Source of the DNA: Streptomyces sp. CB01249 | Lineage (GTDB): Bacteria > Actinomycetota > Actinomycetes > Streptomycetales > Streptomycetaceae | DNA: 64,000 nucleotides | Direction of reading: 5' to 3' | NCBI RefSeq assembly: GCF_001905735.1 | Contig: NZ_LISW01000005.1 | Span: forward strand, 275,969-339,968 | In this document: in pieces, positions 34,246 through 42,345 of the stretch | Layout of the letters: every line of letters begins with the position of its first letter | Position numbering within the stretch: position 1 is the first letter of the stretch | Notes under the pieces: model-generated | The model's database searches: none | Seen by the model: only the letters and a program-made list of their open reading frames with translations | What the model was told of the DNA's origin: nothing | Translations under genes and position numbers: made by a program

Positions 34246-34296
34246 GGGCCGGTACGGCCGGCGGACCACGAGTTGGTCCGACGGTCGTACCGGCCC
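34246..34296 (+). terminator. Terminator of the glycerol operon
   Basis: GGGCCGGTACG (34246-34256) pairs with CGTACCGGCCC (34286-34296). An inner GGACC/GGTCC stem lies in the loop and a T-rich stretch follows. It starts 9 bases after the glpD stop. Confidence 0.75.
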
Positions 34297-34322
34297 TTGT
34301 CGTGGCCGCATAATGGGGCGAT

Positions 34323-34333
34323 ACATCGGATGT
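34323..34333. promoter_or_regulatory. Operator-like palindrome in front of the FadR-type regulator
   Basis: ACATCGGATGT is a perfect palindrome around a central base. It lies between a -10-like CATAAT (34309-34314) and the GGAGG ribosome site of the regulator gene, and recurs in imperfect form upstream of the fuconate operon. It is probably the site for autoregulation. Confidence 0.6.
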
Positions 34334-34346
34334 CTGGAGGTCGCCC

Positions 34347-35018
34347 ATGGCTGTCACCGACGAGGCCATCGAGAAGATCAAGGGAATGATCGTCTCGGGT
34401 GCGCTACGGCCCGGCGATCGTCTCCCCAAGGAGAGCGAACTCGCCTCGGAGCTGGGGCTTTCCCGCAACTCGCTGCGGGAGGCGGTGCGCGCGCTGTCGC
34501 TGATCCGCATTCTCGACGTCCGCCAGGGCGACGGCACGTATGTGACCAGTCTCGACCCGCAGTTGCTGCTGGAGGCACTGAGCTTCGTCGTGGACTTCCA
34601 CCGCGACGACACCGTGCTGGAGTTCCTGGCGGTACGCCGCATCCTGGAGCCGGCCGCGACGGCTATGGCGGCGAGCCGGATCGGCGAGGAGGAGCTGGAT
34701 GCGCTGAGCGCGCAGCTCGACGCGCTGGGCGAGCGGCCTTCGGTGGAGGAGCTGGTCGCCTGCGATCTGGACTTCCACCGGGGCATCGTGCAGGCGTCGG
34801 GCAACTCGGTGCTCTGCTCGCTGCTGGACGGCCTGTCGGGGCCGACGACGCGGGCGCGGGTGTGGCGCGGGCTGACGCAGGAGGACGCGGTGAGCCGGAC
34901 GCTGCATGAGCATCGGGCGATTCTGGCGGCGTTGCGGGATGGGGACGCGGAGGCTGCGCGGGCGTGGGCCACGGTGCATGTGGCTAGCGTGGAGCAGTGG
35001 TTGCGGTCGACCTTGTGA
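34347..35018 (+). CDS. FadR-type GntR regulator
   Basis: A 223-residue regulator. The winged helix is at about 1-70, with LPKESELASELGLSRNSLREAVRALSLIR split over about 28-56 and the wing DVRQGDGTYVTS. The FCD effector domain (about 78-220) has the metal-binding residues in DLDFHRGIV and the later EHRAILAAL histidine. Sugar-acid operons are commonly controlled by this subgroup. A palindrome in front of this gene is shared with the fuconate operon, whose last gene converges on it, so it probably represses the operon in the absence of a sugar acid such as fuconate. Confidence 0.92.
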   Translation: MAVTDEAIEKIKGMIVSGALRPGDRLPKESELASELGLSRNSLREAVRALSLIRILDVRQGDGTYVTSLDPQLLLEALSFVVDFHRDDTVLEFLAVRRILEPAATAMAASRIGEEELDALSAQLDALGERPSVEELVACDLDFHRGIVQASGNSVLCSLLDGLSGPTTRARVWRGLTQEDAVSRTLHEHRAILAALRDGDAEAARAWATVHVASVEQWLRSTL

Positions 35019-35079
35019 CCGTTCCGGGGCTCCGCCCCGGGCCCCGCTCCTCAATCGCCGGAGGGGCTTGAAAAGAAGC

Positions 35080-35108
35080 GCCGGACGGGCTGAAGGAGCC
35101 CGTCCGGC
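35080..35108. terminator. Terminator between the regulator and the fuconate operon
   Basis: GCCGGACGGGCT (35080-35091) and AGCCCGTCCGGC (35097-35108) form a 12-bp stem with the loop GAAGG. An outer pair, CCTCAATCGCCGGA near 35049 and its near complement ending at about 35116, gives an alternative larger fold. This type of CCTCAATCGCCGG element is a frequent repeat between Streptomyces genes. It can serve both converging transcripts. Confidence 0.75.
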
Positions 35109-35126
35109 GATTGAGGACCAAAAGGT

Positions 35127-36179
35127 TCAGTCCTGCTTCTCGCCGCTTGCGAAGCGGGAGATGACCAGGGCCACGATGATGATCGCGCCGTTCAGGAACT
35201 GGTTCCAGAGGGCCGGGACGCCGCCCAGGGTCATGACGTTGACGACCAGTTGGAGCGTCAGTACGCCGGTGAGGGCGCCGAACAGCGTGCCGCGGCCGCC
35301 CTTGAGGCTGATGCCGCCGATCACCGCGGCGGCGAACACCTGGAAGATCCAGCCGTCGCCCTGGGTGGCGGCGACCGCCCCGTAGTGGCCGGTGTAGAGA
35401 ATGCCCGCGAAGGCCGCGAGCAGGCCGCCGACGGCGAGGACGATCCAGGTGACGCGGTCGACGCGGATACCGGCCGCGCGGGCCGCTTCCGGGTTGCCGC
35501 CGATCGCGTACAGCGCGCGTCCGTGGCGCAGCCAGGCGAGCGCGGCGCCGCCGGCCGCGAAGAGCACCAGGCAGATCCAGACGGCGGCCGGGACCCCGAA
35601 CCACTCGCTCTTGCCGAGGTAGCGGAAGGACTCCGGCACATCGGTGATGGACTTGCCCTCGGTGATGCCGATGTGGAGGCCGCGCAGCATCGTGAGCATG
35701 CCGAGCGTCGCGATGAAGCCGTTGACCCGGAGCTTCAGCATCAGGAAGCCGTTGACGGCGCCGATCGCCAGGCCGACCAGCAGGCAGAGCGGGATCGCGG
35801 ACCAGGCGGGGAGCAGCCCGAGGCCGGCGAAGCGGCCGCCGTCGGTGGGCAGCACCAGCCACATGGCGACGACCGGCGCGATGCCGATCGTGGATTCCAG
35901 CGAGAGGTCCATCCGGCCGCAGATGAGGATCAGCGCCTGGCCGAGGACGAGCAGGCTCAGCTCGGAGGACTGCTGGACGACGCTGATCAGGTTGTCGGAG
36001 GTGAGGAAGACCGGCGAGACGATGAAGCCGATCAGCATCAGCACCAGGATCACCGGCACCAGCGAGAAATCGCTCCACCGGATCAGCTTGAGCCTGCTCA
36101 GCGGGGTGTCCCCGCCCGGGGAGCCCTTCAGCTCCGTGTCGAAGTCGTCGGCCGTGGACGGCCGTACCGTGCCGGTCAT
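35127..36179 (-). CDS. Sugar ABC transporter permease (RbsC type)
   Basis: A 350-residue membrane permease, last gene of the L-fucose-like operon. After a 45-residue cytoplasmic lead it has about nine to ten hydrophobic spans and the family features GQALILICGRMDLSLESTIG, NGFLMLKLRVNGFIATLGMLTM, and the coupling loop YAIGGNPEAARAAGIRVDRV. The start is the ATG at 36179, which overlaps the stop of the ATPase gene by 4 bases, so the two are translationally coupled. An upstream in-frame start would run into the ATPase gene. A second permease is not seen, so the channel is probably a homodimer. Confidence 0.93.
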   Translation of the reverse strand: MTGTVRPSTADDFDTELKGSPGGDTPLSRLKLIRWSDFSLVPVILVLMLIGFIVSPVFLTSDNLISVVQQSSELSLLVLGQALILICGRMDLSLESTIGIAPVVAMWLVLPTDGGRFAGLGLLPAWSAIPLCLLVGLAIGAVNGFLMLKLRVNGFIATLGMLTMLRGLHIGITEGKSITDVPESFRYLGKSEWFGVPAAVWICLVLFAAGGAALAWLRHGRALYAIGGNPEAARAAGIRVDRVTWIVLAVGGLLAAFAGILYTGHYGAVAATQGDGWIFQVFAAAVIGGISLKGGRGTLFGALTGVLTLQLVVNVMTLGGVPALWNQFLNGAIIIVALVISRFASGEKQD

Positions 36180-37696
36180 TCCTTCTCCCCCACACCTTCC
36201 ATGGCGGCGACGAGTTCCCCGTCGGTCCACCCGCTGTCGAACGTTGCGACGACCCGCCCGTGGAAGAGGGCGAGGACCCGGTCGCAGACCCGCAGGTCGT
36301 CCAGCTCGTCCGAGACGACGACGGCCGCGTTGCCCGCGTCGGCGACCCGGCGTACGACGCCGAGCAGGGAGTCCTTGGACTTGACGTCCACGCCCGCCGT
36401 GGGCCGGACCGCCACGAGGACGCTGGGGTCGCGGGCCAGCGCGCGGGCGACGACGACCTTCTGCTGGTTCCCGCCGGAGAGCCCGGAGACGGGCTGCTCG
36501 GGGCCCTGGGTCTTGATGTCCAGCGAGGCGATCATGGACCGGGCGAACTGCCTTGTACGGGAGGGCAGGACGGTCCCCCAGGGGCCGAGCTGGTCGGCGA
36601 CCGTCAGCGTGGCGTTCTCCGCGACGCTGCGCTCCGGGACGAGGCCCTGGTCGTGCCGGTCCTCGGGGATGTAGCCGATCCCGGCGGCCAGCGCGTCCGG
36701 CACGCTGCCCGCCCGTACGGCCCTGCCCCGCACCCGGACCGTGCCGCCGCCCGCCTTGCGCATCCCGGCCAGCACCTCACCGACGGCGGTGTTGCCGCTG
36801 GCCGCCGCCCCGGCGAGGCCCAGCACCTCACCGGGGCGCACCTGGAGGTCCAGGGGCTCGAACCGGCCCGGGAGGCTCAGCCGTTCGGTGCTCAGAACGG
36901 GTTCGGCCGAGGGGTCGGGCGCCGCGTCACCGGCCGCGTGCCAGGCGGTGGCACCGGCCGCCTGCTCGCCCGTCATCGCGGCGACCAGGTCCTCCTTGGC
37001 GACCTCGGCGACGGGGGCGGTGAGGACGTGGCGGGCGTCGCGGTAGACGGTGACCGCGGTGCACAGCTCGTACACCTCCTGGAGGTGGTGCGAGATGAAG
37101 AGGAACGCCACGCCCTGGGACTGGAGTTCGCGGAGCTTGTCGAAGAGCCGCGCGATGCCCCGGGCGTCGAGCTGGGCGGTCGGCTCGTCCAGGACGATGA
37201 GGCGGGCGCCGAAGGACAGGGCACGGGCGATCTCCACGAACTGCCGCTGCTCGACCGCGAGATCACGCGCCCGGGTGTTCGGGTCGACCTCCACGCCGTA
37301 CGCGGCGAGCAGCCGCTCGGCCCGCTTGCGGAGCCTGCCCCAGCTGATCCAGCGGGCGTTCTCCTCGAACCGGTTGAGGAAGAGGTTCTCGGCGACGGTG
37401 AGGTCGGGGACGACCATGGACTTCTGGTAGACGCAGGCGACCCTGGACTGCCAGGCCGTGGTGTCCCCGAAGGCGGGGGCGGGCTCGCCGCCGAAGGTGA
37501 CGGTGCCCGCGTCCGCCTTGTGGAGGCCGGTGAGGACGCCGACCAGGGTCGATTTGCCGGCGCCGTTGCGGCCGACGAGCGCGTGGGACTCGCCGGGCCG
37601 CACGGTCAGCTTCACCCCGTCGAGCGCCACGGTCGGACCGAAGCGCTTGACGACGCCTTCCGCCTGTACGGCGGGTGGTGGTGCCTGAGCGTCCAT
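36176..37696 (-). CDS. Sugar ABC transporter ATP-binding protein (two nucleotide-binding domains)
   Basis: A 506-residue RbsA/MglA-like ATPase. The N-terminal domain has Walker A GRNGAGKST (about 42-50), a signature-like LAVEQRQFVEIARAL, and Walker B LIVLDEPTAQLD. The C-terminal domain keeps the signature LSGGNQQKVVVARAL, but its Walker A site reads GAAASGNTAVG without Lys, and its Walker B region reads VLVAVRPTAGVD, so the DE pair is missing. Loss of the second P-loop Lys is usual in this family, but loss of the acidic pair is less so. The start is the ATG at 37696. It is 3 bases from the binding-protein gene and overlaps the permease gene. Confidence 0.93.
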   Translation of the reverse strand: MDAQAPPPAVQAEGVVKRFGPTVALDGVKLTVRPGESHALVGRNGAGKSTLVGVLTGLHKADAGTVTFGGEPAPAFGDTTAWQSRVACVYQKSMVVPDLTVAENLFLNRFEENARWISWGRLRKRAERLLAAYGVEVDPNTRARDLAVEQRQFVEIARALSFGARLIVLDEPTAQLDARGIARLFDKLRELQSQGVAFLFISHHLQEVYELCTAVTVYRDARHVLTAPVAEVAKEDLVAAMTGEQAAGATAWHAAGDAAPDPSAEPVLSTERLSLPGRFEPLDLQVRPGEVLGLAGAAASGNTAVGEVLAGMRKAGGGTVRVRGRAVRAGSVPDALAAGIGYIPEDRHDQGLVPERSVAENATLTVADQLGPWGTVLPSRTRQFARSMIASLDIKTQGPEQPVSGLSGGNQQKVVVARALARDPSVLVAVRPTAGVDVKSKDSLLGVVRRVADAGNAAVVVSDELDDLRVCDRVLALFHGRVVATFDSGWTDGELVAAMEGVGEKE

Positions 37697-37698
37697 GG

Positions 37699-38739
37699 CT
37701 AGCTCTTCTTCTCCAGCTGGTTGGCCCACAGCTTCGGGTCGTCCACGTTCTCCTTGGTCACCAGGGGTGCGGGGAGCTGGTCCTCGTAGCCGTTGGAGAT
37801 CTTGATGATCGTGGAGTCGTGGTCCGTGGGGCCCTCCTTGAAGGTCTTGCCGTCGAGGGCCGCCCTCGCGTAGTACAGCGCGTACTTCGCGTACAGGTCG
37901 GCGGGCTGGGAGATGGTGGCGTCGATCTTCCCGGCCCGGATGGCGTCGAACTCCTCGGGGATGCCGTCGTTGGAGATGATGGTGATGTGGCCGTCCGCAC
38001 CGGCGGGCTTGAGCAGCTTCTTCTGTTCCAGGAGGGCCAGGGTGGGCTGCAGGAAGACGCCGCCGGCCTGCATGTAGATGCCGTTGATGTCGGGGTGGGC
38101 GGCCAGCGTGGACTGGAGCTTCGCGGAGGCGACGTCGCCCTTCCAGTCGGTGGCCAGCTCGAAGACCTGGATGCCCGGGTAGTCCTTGTCCATGCACGCC
38201 TTGAACGCCTCGGAGCGGTCGCGGCCGTTGATGGAGGACAGGTCCCCCTGGAACTCGACGACCTTGCCCTTGCCCTTCAGCTGCTCGCCGAGGTACTTGC
38301 AGGCGTTGGTGCCGTACGCCTTGTTGTCGGCGCGCACCACCATGTAGATGTCGCCCTTGTCGGGGCGGGTGTCGACGCTGACGACGGGGATCTTCTTCTC
38401 GTTGAGCGTGTTGAGGGACTCGGCTATCGCGCCGGTGTCCTGCGGGGCCATCACGACGGCCTTGGCGCCCTGGTCGGTGAAGGTCTGGACGTTGGCGACG
38501 AGCTTGCCGATGTCGTTCTGCGAGTTGGTCAGCGGCAGCGCGGAGACCTCGCCGTCCTTGACGCCCTTCTTGATGTAGTTCTGGTAGGAGTTCCAGAAGT
38601 CGCTGTCGCTGCGCGGCAGGTCGATGCCGACCTTGCCGCCGCCCGCCCCGTCGTCCGACGACTCGCGGTTGCAGCCCGCGAGGGCGGTGACGGCCAGCAG
38701 TACGGCACAGGCTGCCGCACTCGTCGTACGCACTCTCAT
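37699..38739 (-). CDS. Sugar ABC transporter substrate-binding lipoprotein
   Basis: A 346-residue binding protein of the RbsB type. The signal peptide ends in an LAGC lipobox with Cys23 (MRVRTTSAAACAVLLAVTAL before it). The mature domain has IDLPRSDSDFWNSYQNYIKKG near the ligand cleft, and GAKAVVMAPQDT and ISNDGIPEEFDAIRAGKIDATISQ in the two lobes. L-fucose or a related deoxy-sugar is the likely ligand, from the dehydratase in the operon. It is 63 bases downstream of the SDR gene and 2 bases upstream of the ATPase gene. Confidence 0.93.
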   Translation of the reverse strand: MRVRTTSAAACAVLLAVTALAGCNRESSDDGAGGGKVGIDLPRSDSDFWNSYQNYIKKGVKDGEVSALPLTNSQNDIGKLVANVQTFTDQGAKAVVMAPQDTGAIAESLNTLNEKKIPVVSVDTRPDKGDIYMVVRADNKAYGTNACKYLGEQLKGKGKVVEFQGDLSSINGRDRSEAFKACMDKDYPGIQVFELATDWKGDVASAKLQSTLAAHPDINGIYMQAGGVFLQPTLALLEQKKLLKPAGADGHITIISNDGIPEEFDAIRAGKIDATISQPADLYAKYALYYARAALDGKTFKEGPTDHDSTIIKISNGYEDQLPAPLVTKENVDDPKLWANQLEKKS

Positions 38740-38802
38740 TGGTGTCCCGTTCCTGTGTGGGGTCGCGGCTCGGACCCGGTGGGCGTTGGCGGGGGTGCGG
38801 GT

Positions 38803-39582
38803 TCAGCTGCCGGCGGGGCGCAGGCGCAGGCCCTGCATCCCGCCGTCGACGGCCAGGGCGGTGCCCGTCACGGAGGCCGCGGCGGGTCCGGCGAGGTAGA
38901 CGATCGCGGCGGCCACCTCGTCGGCGGAGACCAGCCGGCCCAGCGGCTGCCGGGCGTTGAGCGCGGCGCGTTCGGCGGCCGGGTCGTCCGCCCGGTCGAG
39001 CAGCCGGCCGATCCACGGGGTGTCCGCGGTGCCCGGGTTGACGCAGTTGACGCGGATGCCCTCGCGGACGTGGTCGGCGGCCATGGCGAGGGTGAGCGCG
39101 AGTACGGCGCCCTTGCTCGCGCTGTACAGGGCGCGCTGGGGCAGCCCGGCGGTCGCGGCGATGGAGCAGGTGTGCGTGATGGATACGGCTCCGGGGCGCT
39201 CGGCGGCCGCGCGGCGCAGGTGCGGCAGGGCGTGCCGGGCGGCCCGGACCATACCGAGGACGTTGATGTCGAGGACCCGGGCCCATTCGGCGTCGTCGTT
39301 GTCCGCGACGGTGCCGATGGCGCCGATGCCCGCGTTGGAGACGAGGGTGTGCAGGGAGCCCATGGCGGCGGCGGCCCGGTCCACCCCGGCGCGCACGGCG
39401 GCGTCGTCGGTGACGTCGGCCTCGACGGCGAGGGCGCCCCGGGGTGCGCCGGAGGTGTCCCGGTCGAGGACGGCGACCCGGGCGCCGCGTTCCAGGAGCA
39501 GGGTGGTGACGGCGGCCCCGATGCCGGAGGCGCCGCCGGTCACCAGGGCGTTCATCCCCTCGAAGTCGCGTGTGCCGGTCAT
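38803..39582 (-). CDS. SDR-family dehydrogenase (probable L-fucose pathway)
   Basis: A 259-residue short-chain dehydrogenase. The NAD(P) motif is NALVTGGASGIGAAV (about 10-24), then NAGIG, and the catalytic Ser, Tyr and Lys in SITHTCSIAATAGLPQRALYSASKGAVLAL (Tyr-x-x-x-Lys as YSASK). It ends in LRLRPAGS. With an L-fuconate dehydratase just upstream, the likely reaction is oxidation of 2-keto-3-deoxy-L-fuconate or of L-fucose itself; sequence alone does not decide. Its ATG at 39582 overlaps the dehydratase stop by 4 bases, so they are coupled. Confidence 0.9.
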   Translation of the reverse strand: MTGTRDFEGMNALVTGGASGIGAAVTTLLLERGARVAVLDRDTSGAPRGALAVEADVTDDAAVRAGVDRAAAAMGSLHTLVSNAGIGAIGTVADNDDAEWARVLDINVLGMVRAARHALPHLRRAAAERPGAVSITHTCSIAATAGLPQRALYSASKGAVLALTLAMAADHVREGIRVNCVNPGTADTPWIGRLLDRADDPAAERAALNARQPLGRLVSADEVAAAIVYLAGPAAASVTGTALAVDGGMQGLRLRPAGS

Positions 39583-40916
39583 CGGCTCTCCTCCTTGTCG
39601 TGGCGCCGGGCCTGCCAGACGGGGCCCTGCGGGTAGCGGTGTGCGGCGATGGACTCGGGGCGCATCCTGGCCGAGAAGCCGGGGGACGCCGGGGCGGTGT
39701 AGCGGCCGTTCACGATGACGGTCGGGTCGGTGAAGTGCTCGTGGAGGTGGTCGACGTACTCGATCACCCGGTCCTCGCAGGTCCCGGAGACGGCGACGTA
39801 GTCGAACATCGAGAGGTGCTGGACGAGTTCGCAGAGCCCGACGCCGCCCGCGTGCGGGCAGACCGGGATGCCGTACTTGGCGGCGAGCAGCAGGATCGCC
39901 AGGTTCTCGTTGACCCCGGCGACGCGTGCGGCGTCGATCTGGACGAAGTCGACGGCCCCGGCCTGGAGGAGCTGCTTGAACACGACCCGGTTGGCGACGT
40001 GTTCGCCGGTGGCGACCTTGACCGGCTGTCCGGCGCGGACGGCGGCGTGGCCGAGCACGTCGTCGGGGCTGGTGGGCTCCTCGATCCAGTGCGGGTCGTA
40101 CGGGGCGAGCGCGGTCATCCAGGCGACGGCGTCGGCGACGTCCCAGCGCTGGTTGGCGTCGACGGCGATCCGGACGCCGGGTCCGACGGCCTCGCGGGCG
40201 AGCGCCATGCGGCGGACGTCGTCCTCGACCCGGCCGCCGACCTTGAGCTTGATCTGGGTGAAGCCGTCGGCGACGGCCTGCTTGGCGAGCCGGACCAGCT
40301 TGTCGTCGGAGTAGCCGAGCCAGCCGGGCGAGGTGGTGTACGCGGGGTAGCCCTCGGCGCGCAGCCGGGCGGCGCGTTCGGCGCGCCCCGGTTCGGCGGC
40401 GCGCAGGATGGCCAGCGCCTCGTCGGGGGTGAGGGCGTCGGTGAGGTAGCGGAAGTCCACCAGGGAGACCAGCTCCTCCGGGGTCATCCCGGCCAGGAAC
40501 TGCCAGACGGGTCTGCCCGCCAGCTTGGCCGCCAGGTCCCAGGCGGCGTTGACCACCGCACCGGCCGCCATGTGCATCACGCCCTTCTCGGGGCCCAGCC
40601 AGCGGAGCTGGGAGTCGTGCGTGAGGTCCCGGTACAGGGCGCCGAGGGCGTCGGCCGTACGGGGCACGGGGCGCCCGGTCAGATAGGGGCGCAGGGCCTC
40701 GATCGCGGCGGCCATGACCTCGTTGCCCCGGCCGATGGTGAAGCAGAAGCCATGGCCCTCGACGGGCTCGCCGTCCGCACCGGCGGCGTCGGTCCGCAGG
40801 ACGACGTAGGCGGCCGAGTAGTCGGGGTCGGGGTTCATGGCGTCCGAGCCGTCCAGTTGTTCCGAGGTCGGAAAACGGATGTCGTGGACCTCGAAATCCG
40901 TGACGGTCTGACTCAT
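39579..40916 (-). CDS. fucD: L-fuconate dehydratase
   Basis: A 445-residue enolase-superfamily enzyme that dehydrates L-fuconate to 2-keto-3-deoxy-L-fuconate. The N-terminal capping domain holds ELDGSDAMNPDPDYSAAY-like and FTIGRGNEV motifs typical of FucD. The barrel has Lys223 and Lys225 (IKLKVG), metal ligands Asp253 (VDANQRWD), Glu279 (WIEEPTSPDD) and Glu305 (ATGEH), then Asp328 and His355 (PHAGGVGLCE). The start is the ATG at 40916 (MSQTVTDFEVHD). It is the first gene of a five-gene operon, with three operator-like sites upstream. An aldolase or hydrolase completing the pathway is not in this cluster. Confidence 0.94.
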   Translation of the reverse strand: MSQTVTDFEVHDIRFPTSEQLDGSDAMNPDPDYSAAYVVLRTDAAGADGEPVEGHGFCFTIGRGNEVMAAAIEALRPYLTGRPVPRTADALGALYRDLTHDSQLRWLGPEKGVMHMAAGAVVNAAWDLAAKLAGRPVWQFLAGMTPEELVSLVDFRYLTDALTPDEALAILRAAEPGRAERAARLRAEGYPAYTTSPGWLGYSDDKLVRLAKQAVADGFTQIKLKVGGRVEDDVRRMALAREAVGPGVRIAVDANQRWDVADAVAWMTALAPYDPHWIEEPTSPDDVLGHAAVRAGQPVKVATGEHVANRVVFKQLLQAGAVDFVQIDAARVAGVNENLAILLLAAKYGIPVCPHAGGVGLCELVQHLSMFDYVAVSGTCEDRVIEYVDHLHEHFTDPTVIVNGRYTAPASPGFSARMRPESIAAHRYPQGPVWQARRHDKEESR

Positions 40917-40936
40917 GCGCGCCCCCAGGGGAAATA

Positions 40937-41031
40937 ACATCGGACCTCTGTTCCGGTCATCCGATGTATAGCCGCCTCCGAGGGCGCAAGTCCAGAGAGA
41001 GGTACGAATCTTCCGCCAACAGCTCGGATGT
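40937..41031. promoter_or_regulatory. Three operator-like sites upstream of fucD
   Basis: Compared with the palindrome ACATCGGATGT at 34323, there is a 9 of 11 match at 40937-40947, a 10 of 11 match (on the minus strand) at 40957-40967, and a 9 of 11 match at 41021-41031. The first two are within 55 bases of the fucD start, where a bound regulator could block transcription. The region also contains the promoter for the divergent PAC2 gene. Confidence 0.55.
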
Positions 41032-41148
41032 ATCGGCAGTACGCTGCTGTACCAGACGAGCACCCGGCCGTGCACGGGGGCTGCGGTCCGGGAGGCCGCA
41101 GGCCGTAAGGTTGGTCCGTACGCAAGGGAACTTCGGAAGGAGGCTGGG

Positions 41149-42285
41149 GTGATCGAGCTCGAGGGCGTGCCCGAGCTGATCGACCCGGTCATGGTGGCCG
41201 CGTTCGAGGGGTGGAACGACGCCGGTGACGCCGCCTCCACAGCGGTCGCGCATCTGGACCGGGAGTGGAAGGGCGAGGTGTTCGCGGCGCTGGACGCCGA
41301 GGACTACTACGACTTCCAGGTCAACCGCCCGACGGTGTGGCTGGACAACGGGGTACGCAAGATCACCTGGCCGACGACCCGGCTCTCCGTGGTCCGCGTC
41401 GGCGGGGACAAGCCCCGCGATCTCGTGCTGGTCCGGGGCATCGAACCGTCGATGCGCTGGCGCTCGTTCTGCAACGAGCTGCTGGGCTTCGCGCACGAAC
41501 TGGGCGTCGAGATGGTCGTGGTGCTCGGTGCGCTGCTGGGCGACACCCCGCACACCCGCCCGGTCCCGGTCAGCGGGGTGACGTCCGATCCGGACCTGGC
41601 CCGCACCATGGACCTGGAGGAGACCAGGTACGAGGGCCCGACCGGCATCGTCGGCATCCTCCAGGAGGCGTGCACCCATGCCGGGGTGCCCGCGGTGAGC
41701 CTGTGGGCGGCGGTGCCGCACTATGTGTCGCAGCCGCCCAACCCCAAGGCGACGCTGGCCCTGCTGAACCGTCTTGAGGACCTGATCGGGCTGCGCATCC
41801 CGCTCGGTGAGCTGCCGGAGGACGCGCGCGCCTGGCAGCTCGGCGTCGACCAACTGGCCGCCGAGGACAGCGAGGTGGCCGAGTACGTGCAGACCCTTGA
41901 GGAGGCCCGGGACACCGCCGAGCTCCCCGAGGCGAGCGGCGAGGCGATCGCCCGCGAGTTCGAGCGCTATCTCCGACGCCGCGAACCGGGCTCCGCGCCG
42001 CCGCCCGGCGGCCATGCCACGGAGAGCGGCGACGCGACGTACCTGCGGGACACGTCGAGCGGCCGGACGAGACCGCCGAAGCCGGTCCGGCCGGAGGCCG
42101 GTCCCGGACAGCCGGGCGGGCCGGGACAGCCCGACCCCGTGAAGCCGCCGTCCGACGGACCCGACGACCGCTCGGGCGACAGCAGCAGGGCCGACAACCG
42201 TCCCGACGACGAGCCGGACGGCGACGGCCCGGACAGCGGCCCGGCGGACGGTGACGGGGCCGACGGCCCCCACTCGCAGGACTGA
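41149..42285 (+). CDS. PAC2-family protein
   Basis: A 378-residue protein. The PAC2 domain covers about residues 1-280: GVPELIDPVMVAAFEGWNDAGDA at the start, then VRGIEPSMRWRSFCNELLGFA and VPAVSLWAAVPHYVSQPPNPKAT. The last 95 residues are a low-complexity tail rich in Pro, Gly and Asp. PAC2 is related to eukaryotic proteasome assembly chaperones and to archaeal homologues; the actinobacterial role is not settled. The start is a GTG with GGAAGGAGG upstream. It is divergent from fucD and convergent with the GH31 gene. No link to the local proteasome genes beyond family relationship is visible. Confidence 0.9.
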   Translation: MIELEGVPELIDPVMVAAFEGWNDAGDAASTAVAHLDREWKGEVFAALDAEDYYDFQVNRPTVWLDNGVRKITWPTTRLSVVRVGGDKPRDLVLVRGIEPSMRWRSFCNELLGFAHELGVEMVVVLGALLGDTPHTRPVPVSGVTSDPDLARTMDLEETRYEGPTGIVGILQEACTHAGVPAVSLWAAVPHYVSQPPNPKATLALLNRLEDLIGLRIPLGELPEDARAWQLGVDQLAAEDSEVAEYVQTLEEARDTAELPEASGEAIAREFERYLRRREPGSAPPPGGHATESGDATYLRDTSSGRTRPPKPVRPEAGPGQPGGPGQPDPVKPPSDGPDDRSGDSSRADNRPDDEPDGDGPDSGPADGDGADGPHSQD

Positions 42286-42294
42286 GCGCGGCAC

Positions 42295-42326
42295 GGAGCC
42301 GGGCGGGTGCGAACCCGCCCGGCTCC
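42295..42326. terminator. Terminator between PAC2 and GH31 genes
   Basis: GGAGCCGGGCGGGT (42295-42308) and ACCCGCCCGGCTCC (42313-42326) form a perfect 14-bp stem with the tetraloop GCGA. It can end both converging transcripts. Confidence 0.85.
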
Positions 42327-42345
42327 TGTGCGATGTGACCGTCAT

